Shown here: positions 8,225 to 14,966 of the stretch, piece by piece
How positions within the stretch are numbered: position 1 is the first letter of the stretch
How the letters are laid out: every line of letters begins with the position of its first letter
Source: Bifidobacteriaceae bacterium
GTDB lineage: Bacteria; Actinomycetota; Actinomycetes; Actinomycetales; WQXJ01
Assembly (NCBI GenBank): GCA_031258055.1
Contig: JAIRNM010000303.1
Coordinates: forward strand, 1 to 15,397
Direction of reading: 5' to 3'
Length of the DNA: 15,397 bases
The notes under the pieces: model-generated
Seen by the model: only the letters and a program-made list of their open reading frames with translations
Databases searched by the model: none
Told to the model about the DNA's origin: nothing
Translations under genes and position numbers: made by a program

Positions 8225-8968
8225 TTACTCCCCGGGTTTCGCCGCGAAGTCGTGTTCGGGCGCCGGGTCAAGCGCTTCGGCCGCCGCCAGTTCTTTGAGC
8301 GCGCGAACCAACTCAGCTTCAATATTGTTCCGGGCCGTTTCCTCCCAGGCCGCAGTCGACGAGGTCGAGAAAAGCCGCCCCCTCGACAACCAAGACCGGA
8401 GTACCCCGATCCGGGCTTCCAACACAGCGATGGGCGCCCCGCCTTCGCACTCGGCTCGTAAACCCTCGGCATAGGCCCGATAGGCCCGTGGATCCGCGGC
8501 CAGGACCGCTCGTTCGGCATCGCCCAATACCGCGGCATCCGGGTCGCGCAAATCGGGTGACCGACCACCCAAACTGAGCACCAAAGCACGGACGCGGGCG
8601 GCCTTGGTCTCAGGCAAACCGAGGTGCGTCAATTGGCTGTAGGCCAACTCGGCGGAAGCGGCCTCATCCTCACTCCAGGCTCTGCCGCCCAATTGAGCTG
8701 GTCCGGGAGACAGGGCCGCGCCGTGGTAAAAGGCCGCCAGGCGGACCAGGCAAGGGCAGGAGGCTTCCTGCGACAGTTCGTCGATCTTTTCCAGGACCAT
8801 GATCAAGTGGCCGATGCCGTGGAAGACTCGTGCTGGGTTGCACCAACGGTCCAGCAGCTTGGTGCCCAAGCGGGCGATCTCAGCCTCCGGCGCCGTCGCG
8901 CCAGCTTCGGTCAGCGCCCGGTTCCAGACTGCACCGAGCCAATCGGGTGGCTCCGTTCGACTGTTCAA
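8225..8968 (-). CDS. HD-superfamily phosphohydrolase-like protein, degenerate HD motif
   Basis: A 247-residue soluble helical protein resembling the predicted metal-dependent HD phosphohydrolases of COG4339. Recognisable parts are RWCNPARVFHGIGHLIMVL (41-59), corresponding to the family's H-x3-H metal motif (His50, His54); LAAFYHGAAL (77-86), where the canonical His-Asp is His82-Gly83; and LGDAERAVLAADPRAY (148-163), where the usual DAD has become DAE. Loss of the HD aspartate could abolish or alter metal binding, so catalytic activity is doubtful. The start is a TTG at 8968, supported by AAGGTGG a short distance upstream. It lies between the WXG100 gene and the HAMP kinase on the same strand, with gaps of 106 and 256 nt, so operon membership is uncertain. 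The substrate is unknown. Confidence 0.75.
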   Translation of the reverse strand: MNSRTEPPDWLGAVWNRALTEAGATAPEAEIARLGTKLLDRWCNPARVFHGIGHLIMVLEKIDELSQEASCPCLVRLAAFYHGAALSPGPAQLGGRAWSEDEAASAELAYSQLTHLGLPETKAARVRALVLSLGGRSPDLRDPDAAVLGDAERAVLAADPRAYRAYAEGLRAECEGGAPIAVLEARIGVLRSWLSRGRLFSTSSTAAWEETARNNIEAELVRALKELAAAEALDPAPEHDFAAKPGE

Positions 8969-8990
8969 TCTTGTCCACCTTGGCTAATCG

Positions 8991-9033
8991 AAAGGCCCCG
9001 CGCGGCATGATCCCAACGGTGCGGAGCGGGGCC
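8991..9033 (-). terminator. Terminator-like hairpin upstream of the HD gene
   Basis: On the minus strand, arms GGCCCCGC (9033-9026) and GCGGGGCC (9001-8994) form a perfect 8-bp stem with a 24-nt loop, followed by TTT (8993-8991). It could end transcription coming from the two-component operon just before the HD gene. The T run is short. Confidence 0.45.
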
Positions 9034-9112
9034 GCCAGTGCGGTCCCAAGGGAGAATCCTACGTCTTCGCGGCTCCCTGGCCATCCCTCTTTGTAGTGTC
9101 AGGCGGCCCGCA

Positions 9113-9200
9113 CGGGAACTCGCTTCCCGACGGGCTCCCAGGGAGCCCTACGAGCTCGTTTCACTTCGGTACGTTTCGGTAGGGTCTCCTGGGGGAGCCC
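9113..9200. repeat. Multi-hairpin element with tandem 10-mers
   Basis: The gap between the HAMP kinase and the HD gene contains three structures. CGGGAA and TTCCCG (9113-9118, 9124-9129) form a small hairpin. GGGCTCCC, A, GGGAGCCC (9132-9148) is a near-perfect palindrome. The same arm (9132-9151) also pairs imperfectly with 9179-9200 to make a long stem of about 20 bp. The loop of that long stem holds two adjacent 10-mers, CACTTCGGTA (9162-9171) and CGTTTCGGTA (9172-9181). No coding sequence is seen here. Confidence 0.55.
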
Positions 9201-9224
9201 CGAGTGGCAAGAGCCGCTCCGCCG

Positions 9225-10793
9225 TCAGCTTTCTGGGCCCCTAGCGGAGCTAGGCAGGGTAACTCTGAAAGTGGCGCCACCGCCCGGGGTTTCACTGACT
9301 TCGACGCGACCACCGAGCGCCGCGACCAGCCCCGCGACGATCGCTAGACCCAGGCCACTGCCGCCTGAGTCGCGTGAACGCGAGCCATCAAGGCGGAAGA
9401 ACCGGTCGAAGACAGACTCCCTCTTGTCTTTAGGGATACCGGGGCCATGGTCGCGGACCTCCGCCACTACCTCCCCTGGCGGCGAAGCCCACAGCGCCAA
9501 CTCGATGGGCGAGCCCGCGGGAGTGTAGGCCAAGGCATTAGCAACCAGATTGGTCAGGACTCGGCGCAGGGCGGCTTCGTCCCCGATCACCAGCGGGATC
9601 TCTTCTGGGTTGCCTAGCAGCCTGATTGGCCGGTCGGGGTCCAAGGCCACGGCGTCCGCCACGGCGTCCGCGGCCAGAACCGTCAGGTCAACTGGTGCTG
9701 AGCGAAGCGAGGGGGTTTCCGACAGCCGGGCCAAGGTGGATAGGTCCCCGACCATCGCACCCATGCGGGCTGACTCGTTCTCAATTCGTCGCAGCGCGTT
9801 GGCGAGGGCTTCTGGCTCCTCAAGGGCTCCCATCCGGTACAACTCAGCGTAGCCACGAATCGCCGCCAGCGGCGTGCGGAGTTCATGCGACGCGTCAGAG
9901 ATGAAGGCCCGCATCCTCGCTTCGGAGGCGGCGACGGAGGAGAAGGCCGCTTCGATCTGGGTAAGCATCGCGTTCAAGGAATCGGTCAGCCGGGCGACTT
10001 CGCTACCGGGACGGACCGGCGGCATGCGGGTCGTCAAATCTCCCGCCGCGATCCGGGCGGCGGCATGTTCAACGTCCCGCAATGGGCGCAGCGACCGGCG
10101 GACCATGGCGTAGCCCAGAGCCGTGGCCGCGATCGCCACGGCTAATGCCACCCACGCCACCAAAAAGGCCATCTGACGGGTTGTCGCGTTGACTGAATCG
10201 AGCGGTAGCGCCAGTACCACGAACTGAACGGCCGTCAGCCCGAATTCGTCTGGACCGCCCGGCAGGTCTGGCTCGCCGGGCTCACCGGGGCCACCAGGTC
10301 CGGCCTGGGCCGGTGCCGCTAGGCAGCGCCAGCGACCCCCTCCCTCCGTTGAACGAGTCGTGAATGGCTGCCAGTCTTTCGCGCGCACCTCATCAACTGT
10401 CAGCCCCTCAATGGCGGGCAGCTTAGCGGTGTCATGGCCAAGGCCGACTCTCGACAGGACTGCCGTGCCATCAGCCGTGAATGCCATCAGCACATAGTCG
10501 GAAGGGCCTGCCATGGCGGCACCGAATTGGCCGCGCTGGGCCACTGTGGCCAGGGTCGAAGCCAACTGGCTGTCGATCTCAGCCATCAACTTGACCCTTA
10601 GAAGGACCGTTGTGATAGTCCCCGTCACGGACAGCCCAATCACCACCAAAACAGCGATGATCGCCGCCAATTTGATCGACAGCGGTTGACCAGGGCGTTC
10701 GGGGCGTTCGGCCCGTGGGGGCAGGGTTGAGCTACCGGGGCTGGGTGGTTCTGGACTCGCGGCACTCACCGACACGAGACTTTCATCTGACAA
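9225..10793 (-). CDS. HAMP-domain sensor histidine kinase
   Basis: An EnvZ/PhoR-type kinase of 522 residues from the TTG at 10793. A Pro-rich cytoplasmic N-terminus is followed by membrane helix 1 (about 42-65), an extracytoplasmic sensor region (66-205), membrane helix 2 (about 208-231) and a HAMP domain (about 232-284, RRSLRPLRDVEHAAARIAAG). The H-box FISDASHELRTPLAAIRGYA has His303. The ATPase domain shows N-box LTNLVANALAYTP (413-425), DHGPGIP (448-454), FDRFFR (462-467) and GGSGLGLAI (477-485). The sensor region contains a collagen-like run, GPGGPGEPGEPDLPGGP (165-181). It lies 17 nt after the response regulator gene, so the two are an operon and a cognate pair. The start is uncertain: AAGGG abuts the TTG at 10793, and a GTG at 10775 is an alternative. 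Architecture resembles mycobacterial TrcS/TcrY/PhoR kinases, but the orthologue cannot be fixed by eye. Confidence 0.93.
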   Translation of the reverse strand: MSDESLVSVSAASPEPPSPGSSTLPPRAERPERPGQPLSIKLAAIIAVLVVIGLSVTGTITTVLLRVKLMAEIDSQLASTLATVAQRGQFGAAMAGPSDYVLMAFTADGTAVLSRVGLGHDTAKLPAIEGLTVDEVRAKDWQPFTTRSTEGGGRWRCLAAPAQAGPGGPGEPGEPDLPGGPDEFGLTAVQFVVLALPLDSVNATTRQMAFLVAWVALAVAIAATALGYAMVRRSLRPLRDVEHAAARIAAGDLTTRMPPVRPGSEVARLTDSLNAMLTQIEAAFSSVAASEARMRAFISDASHELRTPLAAIRGYAELYRMGALEEPEALANALRRIENESARMGAMVGDLSTLARLSETPSLRSAPVDLTVLAADAVADAVALDPDRPIRLLGNPEEIPLVIGDEAALRRVLTNLVANALAYTPAGSPIELALWASPPGEVVAEVRDHGPGIPKDKRESVFDRFFRLDGSRSRDSGGSGLGLAIVAGLVAALGGRVEVSETPGGGATFRVTLPSSARGPES

Positions 10794-10810
10794 CCCTTAG
10801 TCGCAAGCCG

Positions 10811-11524
10811 TTAGTGGCGCGGCGCCCGGATGACGTAGCCAATCCCGCGCTTGGTCTGGATCAGTGGCGGCAGTTCCTGGCCGTCCGGCCGCACGTCCAA
10901 CTTGCGCCGGATATAGGACACGTAGCTCTCGACGATGCCGTTGTCACCGACCCAGCCATACTCCCAGACGTAATCGAGGATTTGGGCTTTCGACAGCACT
11001 CGGCCCGCGTTCATCATCAAATAGCGGAGCAGCTTGAATTCGGTGGGCGAAAGCGCAACTTCAATTCCGGCCCGGCGGACCTCGTGCGAATCCTCGTCCA
11101 ACTCAAGGTCGCCAACGCGGATGACCCCATCGCCCTCCCCGGCGCCGTAGGTACGCCGCAAGATGGCCTTAATTCGGGCTACCACCTCCTCCAAACTGAA
11201 GGGCTTCGTGACGTAGTCGTCGCCTCCTACGGTCAGGCCATGCAGCTTGTCCTCAATCTGGTCGCGGGCCGTCAGGAACAGCACTGGGATGGTGTCGCCG
11301 CGTTCGCGCAGCCGCCGCGCCACCGCGAACCCGTCCATGTCCGGCAGCATTACGTCCAATACCATCAGGTCAGGGCGTTTCTCGAGGGCGGTCACCACGG
11401 CCTCGCCGCCAGTCGCGGCGGTCTGGACGTTGAAGCCCGCGAATTTCAGCGATGTGGACAGGAGGTCGCGGATGCTCGGCTCGTCGTCTACGACCAGCAG
11501 GTTTGCCTTCACAGTCGGCTTCAT
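10811..11524 (-). CDS. OmpR/PhoB-type response regulator
   Basis: A 237-residue DNA-binding response regulator paired with the downstream HAMP kinase. The receiver domain (8-125) has the acidic cluster VVDDEPSIRD (11-20), phospho-acceptor Asp57 in VLDVMLPDMDG, the switch Thr85 in LFLTARD and Lys107 in YVTKPFSLEEV. The C-terminal winged helix-turn-helix (about 135-235) includes LSPTEFKLLRYLMMNAGRVL, then ILDYVW, VESYVSYIRRKLD and the wing KRGIGYVIR. SLKFAGF and LTVGGDDYVTKPFS closely recall mycobacterial PhoP, and TrcR is another candidate, so I give no symbol. The ATG at 11524 lacks a clear Shine-Dalgarno sequence. Its promoter must lie in the 275-bp gap shared divergently with the cold-shock gene. 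Confidence 0.93.
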   Translation of the reverse strand: MKPTVKANLLVVDDEPSIRDLLSTSLKFAGFNVQTAATGGEAVVTALEKRPDLMVLDVMLPDMDGFAVARRLRERGDTIPVLFLTARDQIEDKLHGLTVGGDDYVTKPFSLEEVVARIKAILRRTYGAGEGDGVIRVGDLELDEDSHEVRRAGIEVALSPTEFKLLRYLMMNAGRVLSKAQILDYVWEYGWVGDNGIVESYVSYIRRKLDVRPDGQELPPLIQTKRGIGYVIRAPRH

Positions 11525-11597
11525 AGGTCAAGTCTTGCGCGTCAACCTGGGTGCGGTCTATGAGACACCTGGAAGAAAGCTGAATACGGACGCTGCC

Positions 11598-11651
11598 CGA
11601 TGCCGTCGCCCCACCCGGGCGCCGCGTCGCCAGCTCAACCCCACGGCATCG
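11598..11651. repeat. 9-bp inverted repeat in the divergent intergenic region
   Basis: CGATGCCGT (11598-11606) and ACGGCATCG (11643-11651) are perfect reverse complements separated by 36 nt, lying between the response-regulator start and the cold-shock gene. It could be an operator or leader structure, or chance. Apart from this and the cold-shock ribosome binding site I see nothing clear in 11525-11799. Confidence 0.35.
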
Positions 11652-11787
11652 TGCCTCCGATGGGAATGGATGCCCGGTTGCTGGCGCTGTGTCCGGCCTC
11701 CGCTCTGGGCAGCCTGGTGGGGTGGCTGGGCGCCGACCTCGCTGAACCGGTAACCTTGGATGGTCCGATCAGCCAATATCGATTCTC

Positions 11788-11794
11788 TAGGAGG
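11788..11794 (+). promoter_or_regulatory. Strong ribosome binding site of the cold-shock gene
   Basis: TAGGAGG lies 5 nt before the GTG at 11800, close to the ideal anti-16S complement. It fixes the GTG as the start. Confidence 0.75.
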
Positions 11795-11799
11795 TTGGC

Positions 11800-12189
11800 G
11801 TGCCCACCGGCAAAGTCAGGTTCTTTGACGAAGGCCGCGGTTTTGGGTTCATCACTGGCGAAGATGGCAGCGATGTGTTCCTGCACGCCAGCGCCCTTCC
11901 CGCGGGTGTGGAGGGCCCGCGGCCCGGAACTAAAGTCGAATACGATGTGGCGGACGGGAAACGGGGCCCATCCGCTCTCGCGGTCAGGATCGTGGCCGCC
12001 CCGCCTTCTGTCGCCAAAGCCAAGTCGCACCGCAAGAAGCCAGAAGACATGGTGGTGATCATTGAGGATCTGATCAAGGTGCTGGACGAGACCTCGAACA
12101 CCTTGCGCCGCGGACGCTATCCGGAAAGGCGCTCTGCCAGCAAGGTGGCGGGCTTGTTGCGGGCTGTGGCGGGTGATCTGGAAGCGTGA
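11800..12189 (+). CDS. Cold-shock protein with C-terminal extension
   Basis: A 129-residue protein with an N-terminal cold-shock OB-fold (1-66) that binds single-stranded nucleic acid. RNP1 is GRGFGFI (12-18) and RNP2 is DVFLHAS (25-31). The start MPTGKVRFFDEGRGFGFI is the actinobacterial form. About 60 further residues (68-129) form a basic linker (AKAKSHRKK) and two predicted helices ending in AGLLRAVAGDLEA. This tail is typical of the longer actinobacterial members rather than the 67-residue CspA type. The role is probably RNA chaperone; the tail's function is unknown. It overlaps the DUF3027 start by 4 nt (GTGA), so the two genes are translationally coupled. Confidence 0.92.
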   Translation: MPTGKVRFFDEGRGFGFITGEDGSDVFLHASALPAGVEGPRPGTKVEYDVADGKRGPSALAVRIVAAPPSVAKAKSHRKKPEDMVVIIEDLIKVLDETSNTLRRGRYPERRSASKVAGLLRAVAGDLEA

Positions 12190-13025
12190 GCCAGGCGGCG
12201 GCGTTGGCCAGCGCCCGGAAGCGTTCCAGGACGGACCCTTACTTGGCCTCTGAGGAAGCCCAGGACCTGGCCCGCCAGGCGTTGGCGGAAATCGCGGGCC
12301 CTGGTGACGTTGGCGAATACCTCGGCCTGGAAATGGAAGGCGAGCGGGTCGGCAGTCTCCAGTTCGCCTGCTTGTTACCTGGTTACGTCGGTTGGCGCTG
12401 GTCTGTGACCATGGCACGGGTGCCGCGCGCCCGCCATGTCACCGTGTCTGAGACGGAACTCTTGCCCGGCGAAGGGGCTCTCTTGGCGCCCGCCTTTGTG
12501 CCTTGGGCGGATCGGCTCCAGCCGGGCGATGTCCGCCCCGGCGTCACCCTACCGCAAGTCCTGGACGATCCACGCCTTGAACCCGGCTTTAGGGCGACTG
12601 GCGATGAGGAAATCGACCAGCTCGCCATTTGGGAGCTGGGCCTGGGGCGTCCCAGGGTGCTTTCGCCTGAGGGCCGGGCACAGGCCGCGACGCGCTGGTA
12701 TGACGGCGTCCATGGCCCCCAGGCCCCGGAGGCTGTCAAGGCGGCAGGTAAGTGTTCTACCTGCGGCTTCTTAACGCCGCTGGCGGGCGGTTTGCGCGCG
12801 GTGTTCGGTGTTTGCACTAATCAGTGGTCGCCGCGCGATGGCGCCGTAGTTTCCTACGACCACGGTTGCGGGGCGCATTCGGAGACAGACGTCGCGCGCA
12901 TCGCCAGCCAATGGCCCGCTAATGCGCCCATGGTTGACGATTCATCGCTCGTCTCGATTGATCTGGGCGGAGGGTTGGCGGGCACGCCAGGAGAACTTGG
13001 AGTAGATGATCGCGGCGATTCCTAG
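12186..13025 (+). CDS. DUF3027 family protein
   Basis: A 279-residue protein of an actinobacterial family of unknown function. Diagnostic stretches are YLGLEMEGERVGSLQFACLL (45-64), PGYVGWRWSVTMARVPR (65-81), LGLGRPRVLSPEGRAQAATR (151-170) with WYDG next, and the Cys-rich end KCSTCGFLTPLAGGL (189-203), then FGVCTNQWS and DHGCGAHSE. Cys190, Cys193, Cys210 and Cys228 could form a zinc-ribbon-like site; metal binding is inferred from spacing only. The GTG start overlaps the cold-shock stop codon as GTGA. The last 28 codons overlap the convergent DUF2530 gene, and the tail there (after about residue 240) looks unconserved. Pairing with a cold-shock gene suggests a linked role in RNA or stress physiology, but this is unproven. 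Confidence 0.9.
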   Translation: MSQAAALASARKRSRTDPYLASEEAQDLARQALAEIAGPGDVGEYLGLEMEGERVGSLQFACLLPGYVGWRWSVTMARVPRARHVTVSETELLPGEGALLAPAFVPWADRLQPGDVRPGVTLPQVLDDPRLEPGFRATGDEEIDQLAIWELGLGRPRVLSPEGRAQAATRWYDGVHGPQAPEAVKAAGKCSTCGFLTPLAGGLRAVFGVCTNQWSPRDGAVVSYDHGCGAHSETDVARIASQWPANAPMVDDSSLVSIDLGGGLAGTPGELGVDDRGDS

Positions 13026-13184
13026 GATCAGGCCGGCTCCGCACACCCAGATCCAGACGCGGGCCTGGTAGATGCCAGCGAGGTCTAAGACAACCATCAC
13101 GGCGAGGGCTATGCCCCACAGGCCGGTGCCGATCGAGAACAGCAAGGCATGATTGATCTCGACTGAGGGCGGGACAGGCGTCAC
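12942..13184 (-). CDS. DUF2530 small membrane protein
   Basis: An 80-residue protein with two hydrophobic helices, about residues 14-38 (LLFSIGTGLWGIALAVMVVL) and 43-66 (VWIWVCGAGLILGIAAIIYS), and a short charged tail ending NRDER. Size, helix layout, the TGLWGIAL motif and the position between DUF3027 and an NCS2 permease fit the actinobacterial DUF2530 family of unknown function. The GTG at 13184 is the first plausible start; its ribosome binding site is weak. The 3' end overlaps the convergent DUF3027 gene by 84 nt. It is divergent from the permease. Confidence 0.78.
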   Translation of the reverse strand: MTPVPPSVEINHALLFSIGTGLWGIALAVMVVLDLAGIYQARVWIWVCGAGLILGIAAIIYSKFSWRARQPSAQINRDER

Positions 13185-13251
13185 GCTTATGAAGCCTAAC
13201 CGTTGTTTGGCCGATTCATGCCTATCGGATCAATCTGGAACAATTGCTGGC

Positions 13252-14853
13252 ATGGCTAAGAGATCCCGACGCTCCCGTAAGCGACCAAACCAGCCAGCCA
13301 AGCGACCCTCTTCCGGTGGGGCCACCAAACGACCTCCATCTTCGCCCGGAGCGCGTAGCAAAGCCCCAGTTAAAACGCAGTCGAAGGCCCAAACCAAGGC
13401 TCAGCTAAAGAGCGTGCCGCCAATCGGCTGGAAGGGACAGATTGACCGCTTCTTCAAGGTCAGCGAGCGCGGATCAACCCTAGCGCGGGAAATTCGGGGC
13501 GGTCTGGTCACATTCTTCGCCATGAGCTACATCATTGTGCTCAACCCGCTGATTCTGTCTGACATTCCCTCAAGTGCGGGCACATTCATCGGCGGCGGCA
13601 GCGAACGGGACATCGCTACCGTTGCGGCTGGCACGGCCCTTGTGGCGGGGGTCATGACCATTGTCATGGGGCTGGTCGCGAACTATCCGATGGCCTTGGC
13701 AGCGGGGCTGGGCATCAACGCTATGGTCGCCTACACCGTTGCCCAGTTGCCGGATATGACTTTCGCGGACGCGATGGGTCTGGTGGTGCTAGAAGGCATC
13801 ATCATTCTGGTCCTAGTCTTGACTGGCTTCCGTGAAGCTGTCTTCCGCGCTGTGCCGACCCAACTGAAGATCGCTATCTCGGTCGGCATCGGCCTCTTTA
13901 TCGCTTTAATTGGACTGTTCAACGCCGGTTTTGTAACACCCGCGGCGGGCACGCCGCTGCAACTCGGACGAACTGGCTCGCTCGACACCTGGCCCGTGTT
14001 GGTGTTCGTGGTGGGCTTGTTGCTGGCAATCGTCCTGATGGTCCGCAAAGTCAAAGGTGCCCTGCTGATCGCTATCGTGGCGGCGACAATCCTGGCGGTG
14101 CTGGTGGAACTGATCGCGAACCTCGGCTCCTCCGCGGACAACCCGGGTGGCTGGAGCCTGAACGTTCCCCGGTTCGACGGCGTTTTCGAACTGCCTGATT
14201 TCTCTATTTTGGGGCAGTTCTCCATCCTTGGGGCTTTCGAACACCTGGGGGTGCTGACACTCACCTTGATGGTGTTCTCGCTTCTGTTAGCGGACTTCTT
14301 CGACACCATGGGCACAATGGTGGCGATCGGCGCGGAAGGTGACCTGCTGGACAAAGAGGGCAATCCGCCCAAGACCAAGCAGATCCTGGTTGTCGACTCG
14401 ACTGCGGCCATCGCTGGTGGACTGGGCGGCGTGTCCTCCAACACGGCCTATATAGAGTCCGCCGCTGGCGTCGGGGACGGCGCCAGGACGGGTCTGGCGA
14501 ACATTGTGACGGGCGTGTTGTTCCTGTTGGCGACTTTCGTCTCGCCCTTGGTGGCAATGGTCCCTTATGAAGCGGCCACACCGGCTCTCGTTGTAGTCGG
14601 CTTCCTGATGATGATGCAGGTCTCTGGTATCGCTTGGAAGGACTATGAGATTTCTATCCCAGCTTTCCTGACGATCGTGCTGATGCCTTTCGCCTATTCG
14701 ATCACAGTTGGGATTGGCGCCGGTTTTATCGCTTACGTCCTAATCAAGGTGGCGGTCGGCAAGACCAAGCAGATCCATCCGCTGATGTGGGTTGCTGCTG
14801 TGCTCTTCATCCTGTATTTCGTGCGCGAGCCGGTCCAAGCCCTCTTCGGCTAG
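13252..14853 (+). CDS. NCS2-family purine (guanine/hypoxanthine) permease
   Basis: A multi-pass permease of the AzgA/PbuG branch of NCS2, 533 residues from the ATG at 13252. It likely imports hypoxanthine, guanine or adenine by H+ symport. Family motifs are DRFFKVSERGSTLAREIRGG (65-84), TFFAMSYIIVLNP, MALAAGLGINAMVAYTV, ADFFDTMGTMVAIG and the signature GVSSNTAYIESAAGVGDGAR (TYIESAAG class). About 12-14 membrane segments are visible. Unusually, the first 54 residues form a Lys/Arg/Pro/Ser-rich tail (KRSRRSRKRPNQPAKRPSSG, then KTQSKAQTKAQLKS) before the conserved start. The true start could be the ATG at 13189 (longer) or the GTG at 13414 (shorter); none has a strong ribosome binding site. The exact purine specificity cannot be read from the sequence. 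Confidence 0.92.
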   Translation: MAKRSRRSRKRPNQPAKRPSSGGATKRPPSSPGARSKAPVKTQSKAQTKAQLKSVPPIGWKGQIDRFFKVSERGSTLAREIRGGLVTFFAMSYIIVLNPLILSDIPSSAGTFIGGGSERDIATVAAGTALVAGVMTIVMGLVANYPMALAAGLGINAMVAYTVAQLPDMTFADAMGLVVLEGIIILVLVLTGFREAVFRAVPTQLKIAISVGIGLFIALIGLFNAGFVTPAAGTPLQLGRTGSLDTWPVLVFVVGLLLAIVLMVRKVKGALLIAIVAATILAVLVELIANLGSSADNPGGWSLNVPRFDGVFELPDFSILGQFSILGAFEHLGVLTLTLMVFSLLLADFFDTMGTMVAIGAEGDLLDKEGNPPKTKQILVVDSTAAIAGGLGGVSSNTAYIESAAGVGDGARTGLANIVTGVLFLLATFVSPLVAMVPYEAATPALVVVGFLMMMQVSGIAWKDYEISIPAFLTIVLMPFAYSITVGIGAGFIAYVLIKVAVGKTKQIHPLMWVAAVLFILYFVREPVQALFG

Positions 14854-14954
14854 CGCCGGGCGTGGCTCGGGCCACCGTCGAAGACCAAGCCTAAGTGGGA
14901 TCAAAATTCGGGTTTGGCCAGCGTCCTGGAAACAGCCCCTTGGAGCCGGGCGTT

Positions 14955-14966
14955 TAGGGTTGTTTA
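14955..14966 (+). promoter_or_regulatory. Leaderless-type -10 box of the MFS gene
   Basis: TAGGGT (14955-14960) is followed by exactly 6 nt and then the GTG at 14967. This TANNNT-N6-start geometry is the one seen in actinobacterial leaderless transcripts. No -35 match is evident. Confidence 0.45.

Noticed and set aside
11600..12058. 152-codon plus-strand frame overlapping the cold-shock gene
   Set aside because: Most of it is out of frame with the certain cold-shock gene. The unique N-terminal part is low-complexity with no family match.
14866..14886. Possible terminator after the purine permease (GTGGC, TCGG, GCCAC)
   Set aside because: The stem is only 5 bp and no T run follows, so the evidence is too weak to annotate.
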